Below are positions 22,818 through 24,412 of a stretch of 24,412 nt of DNA, piece by piece. Below the pieces are notes generated by a model. That model had not been told where the DNA came from. It did not search any database and saw only the letters and a list, made by a program, of their open reading frames with translations. The first letter of the stretch is position 1, and each line of letters opens with the position of its first letter. Source of the stretch: PFL42 sp964492235 (GTDB lineage: Bacteria > Chloroflexota > Anaerolineae > Anaerolineales > E44-bin32); contig CAZBJQ010000027.1 of NCBI GenBank assembly GCA_964492235.1, positions 1 to 24,412 on the forward strand. The letters run 5' to 3'. The position numbers and the translations under genes are program-made.

Positions 22818-24119
22818 CTACGAAGGCCAGCCTTGCAGCGTTTCGACGACTTTGCCAAGGAACGCATCCGCCACAGCGCCATCGAGGGTGCGGTGGTCGA
22901 AGGTCAGCGTCAGGTAGACCATCGGGCGGATGGCGATGCTGTCGGTAATGGCCCCCGAGGCATCGCGCGTCTCGACGGCGACCACCCGCTTCTGCAATGC
23001 CCCCACACCCAGGATCCCGGTTTGCGGTTGATTGATAATCGGTGTGGCGAACAACGACCCGCTCACGCCGTGGTTGGTGATCGTGAACGTGCCCCCCTGA
23101 ACGTCTTCCGGCGATAGCTTCTTGCTGCGCGCTCGCGCCGCCAGGTCATGCAAGGCCTGCGCCAGACCCAGCAAGGACTTCTGCCCGGCGTCCTTGATGA
23201 CCGGCACGATCAGCCCCTGCTCCCCAAGCGAGACGGCCACGCCCAGGTGAATATGGGGGTGCAACCGGATGCCTTGTTCAGTCCACGAGGCATTGACCAT
23301 CGGCACTGCCCGCAAAGCTGCCACACAAGCCGCGGCGAAGTAGGCGGTATAGGTCAGGTTGACGCCTTCGCGGGCGAAGGCATCGCGATGAGCGAGGCGG
23401 TGAGCTACAACCCGCCGCATGTCGGCCTCCATCACCGTCGTGACATGCGGGCTGGTCGCCTTCGAGCGCAGCATGTGGTCGGCGATGGCGCGCCGGACAG
23501 CATCCAGCGGGACGATCTCGCCCGGCGCGGCAGAAGGAGGTGGGCGCTTGCCCTCCTCGGGAGCTGCGAAGATCTCCTCCGTTGGTCGGAAGAGCTCACC
23601 CAGCGCAGGGGTCTCCCAGGGAGCTAGAGCCTGATCCTGCGCCGTGCCCGACTCGATGTAAGCCAACACGTCTTTCTTCGTGATCCGGCCTCCCTGGCCG
23701 GTTCCATGCACCCGGCTCAGGTCCAGGTTGTGCTCGCGCGCCATCCGGGCTACGACCGGGGAGATGAAGCCGGAATCCGACGCCTCTCTGCCTGCCTTCG
23801 CCACCGGAGACCCCGGCTCGGCTCTTGCCGCGACGGGCGCAGTCGGCTCCGCCCCCGCCTCGCCCTCCGAGATCGCCTCGCCTGGCTGGCCAATCATCGC
23901 CAGCAGCGTGCCGGCTCGGACCGTTTTCCCCTCTGCCACATAGAGTCGCAGGACGCTTCCCGTGGCCGGGGCGGGGACTTCCGTGTCGACCTTGTCGGTG
24001 TTGATCTCGAGCAGGGCTTCGAACTCCTTGACGGTCTCGCCCTCGCGCTTCAGCCAGCGCGTGACGGTCCCCTCGACGACCGACTCCCCCAGTTGCGGCA
24101 TGACCACCTTCGTCGCCAT
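22818..24119 (-). CDS. 2-oxo acid dehydrogenase E2 (dihydrolipoamide acyltransferase)
   Basis: A 433-aa core subunit of a pyruvate, 2-oxoglutarate or branched-chain dehydrogenase complex. Domains: one lipoyl domain (1-77, with the lipoylated Lys 43 in INTDKVDTEV), an Ala/Pro/Glu linker, the peripheral-subunit-binding domain around FISPVVARMAREHNLDLSRVHGTGQGGRITKKDVLAYI, a second linker, and the catalytic domain ending in FDHRTLDG with His 409 and Asp 413. GAGGAG eight bases before ATG 24119 sets the start. Which oxo acid is used is decided by E1, which is outside the window; neighbouring citrate synthase makes pyruvate attractive, but the QLGESVVEGTV lipoyl start also occurs in branched-chain and 2-oxoglutarate types. 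Confidence 0.93.
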   Translation of the reverse strand: MATKVVMPQLGESVVEGTVTRWLKREGETVKEFEALLEINTDKVDTEVPAPATGSVLRLYVAEGKTVRAGTLLAMIGQPGEAISEGEAGAEPTAPVAARAEPGSPVAKAGREASDSGFISPVVARMAREHNLDLSRVHGTGQGGRITKKDVLAYIESGTAQDQALAPWETPALGELFRPTEEIFAAPEEGKRPPPSAAPGEIVPLDAVRRAIADHMLRSKATSPHVTTVMEADMRRVVAHRLAHRDAFAREGVNLTYTAYFAAACVAALRAVPMVNASWTEQGIRLHPHIHLGVAVSLGEQGLIVPVIKDAGQKSLLGLAQALHDLAARARSKKLSPEDVQGGTFTITNHGVSGSLFATPIINQPQTGILGVGALQKRVVAVETRDASGAITDSIAIRPMVYLTLTFDHRTLDGAVADAFLGKVVETLQGWPS

Positions 24120-24412
24120 CACCCGTTCTCCTCGTGGATATCCGTCTTCCTTTTCCACGCCACAACCGATTCTCTCGTCCTGTCAGAGAAGGGACTGCCG
24201 GGAGATCGCTCATCGCCAGTATCAAACGCAAACTCCCGGGCAATCCGCTCATGGAGTGAGAAGGCGCCGACGCTGGTGCTTGGGCGGGGCCCAAGCCTCA
24301 GGGTCCGCGCCTCATCTCTGCGCGGGGCCGCGTCCAAGCCCGTCTTGCGCCTCCAGGTGGACAGATGCCTTTTCACCATGCGCCCTAATACGCCGCCAGA
24401 TCCCGTAGGGCG
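24120..24412. other. Upstream flank of E2, no gene supported
   Basis: A minus-strand frame of 86 codons (24119-24379) ends in a TGATG overlap with the E2 start, but its composition (Arg/Ser/Thr-rich, no family features) does not convince. An imperfect inverted repeat of the type GCCGGGAG/CTCCCGGGC (about 24197-24241) is present. E1 genes are not in the window. Confidence 0.4.

Noticed and set aside
24119..24379. 86-codon frame overlapping the E2 start by TGATG
   Set aside because: The overlap looks like coupling, but the composition and lack of family features do not support a gene; E2 has its own good ribosome site.

Overview
The window is GC-rich, about two thirds G+C by eye, with many ATG/GTG starts behind GGAGG-type ribosome sites. 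Four things suggest a Gram-positive-like or monoderm-type heterotrophic bacterium, most probably a Chloroflexota (Anaerolineae-like) draft or metagenome-derived genome: lipoproteins with small Pro/Ala/Thr-rich linkers, a menaquinone-type UbiA/UbiE/UbiX set, E2-LPD-citrate synthase adjacency, and CGNR and DUF1330 proteins. The phylum is inferred from gene content and style; no marker gene is present. A 10-N run at 16686-16695 shows the sequence is a scaffold.

Layout. (1) 14-562: a decayed lipoprotein gene on the minus strand, then about 0.6 kb without a gene but with a strong hairpin (952-992). (2) 1219-7148, plus strand: a compact operon-like run of a UbiA prenyltransferase, a complete ABC importer (lipoprotein binding protein, ATPase, permease), UbiE methyltransferase, UbiX flavin prenyltransferase, a PNPOx-like flavoprotein and a SAM methyltransferase. 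UbiA, UbiE and UbiX fit late menaquinone synthesis (probably the futalosine branch); the importer in their midst is unexplained. (3) 7149-11300: an accessory island in which single minus-strand genes (a lipoprotein, an ICMT-like methyltransferase, a frameshifted DUF3800 protein, a rubrerythrin-like protein) are separated by related repeats. The repeat ends read GCCCAAC and GTTGGGC in cassette orientation, as in integron attC sites; no integrase gene is in view.

(4) 11528-14063, minus strand: a large secreted protein of unknown function, a two-helix membrane protein and a small charged protein. (5) 14119-14191: two consensus-like sigma-70 promoters placed face to face with three CTAACC/GGTTAG elements, feeding a CGNR-type regulator (plus) and the small protein (minus). 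(6) 14931-17292: DUF1330 protein, a YceI-family lipoprotein, a convergent-gene hairpin and a broken CPBP/CAAX-type membrane protease that spans the assembly gap. (7) 17415-19980, minus: a chymotrypsin-fold (Nal1-like) protease, a translationally overlapping 93-aa protein that is a free-standing paralogue of the protease's N-terminal domain, and an MFS transporter. (8) 20078-24119, minus: 2-oxo acid dehydrogenase E2, dihydrolipoyl dehydrogenase with its own promoter, and citrate synthase followed by a rho-independent terminator, linking oxo-acid oxidation to the TCA cycle.

The items most worth following up are the repeat-bounded cassette-like array, the face-to-face promoter/operator of the CGNR regulator, and the protease/prodomain-paralogue pair.
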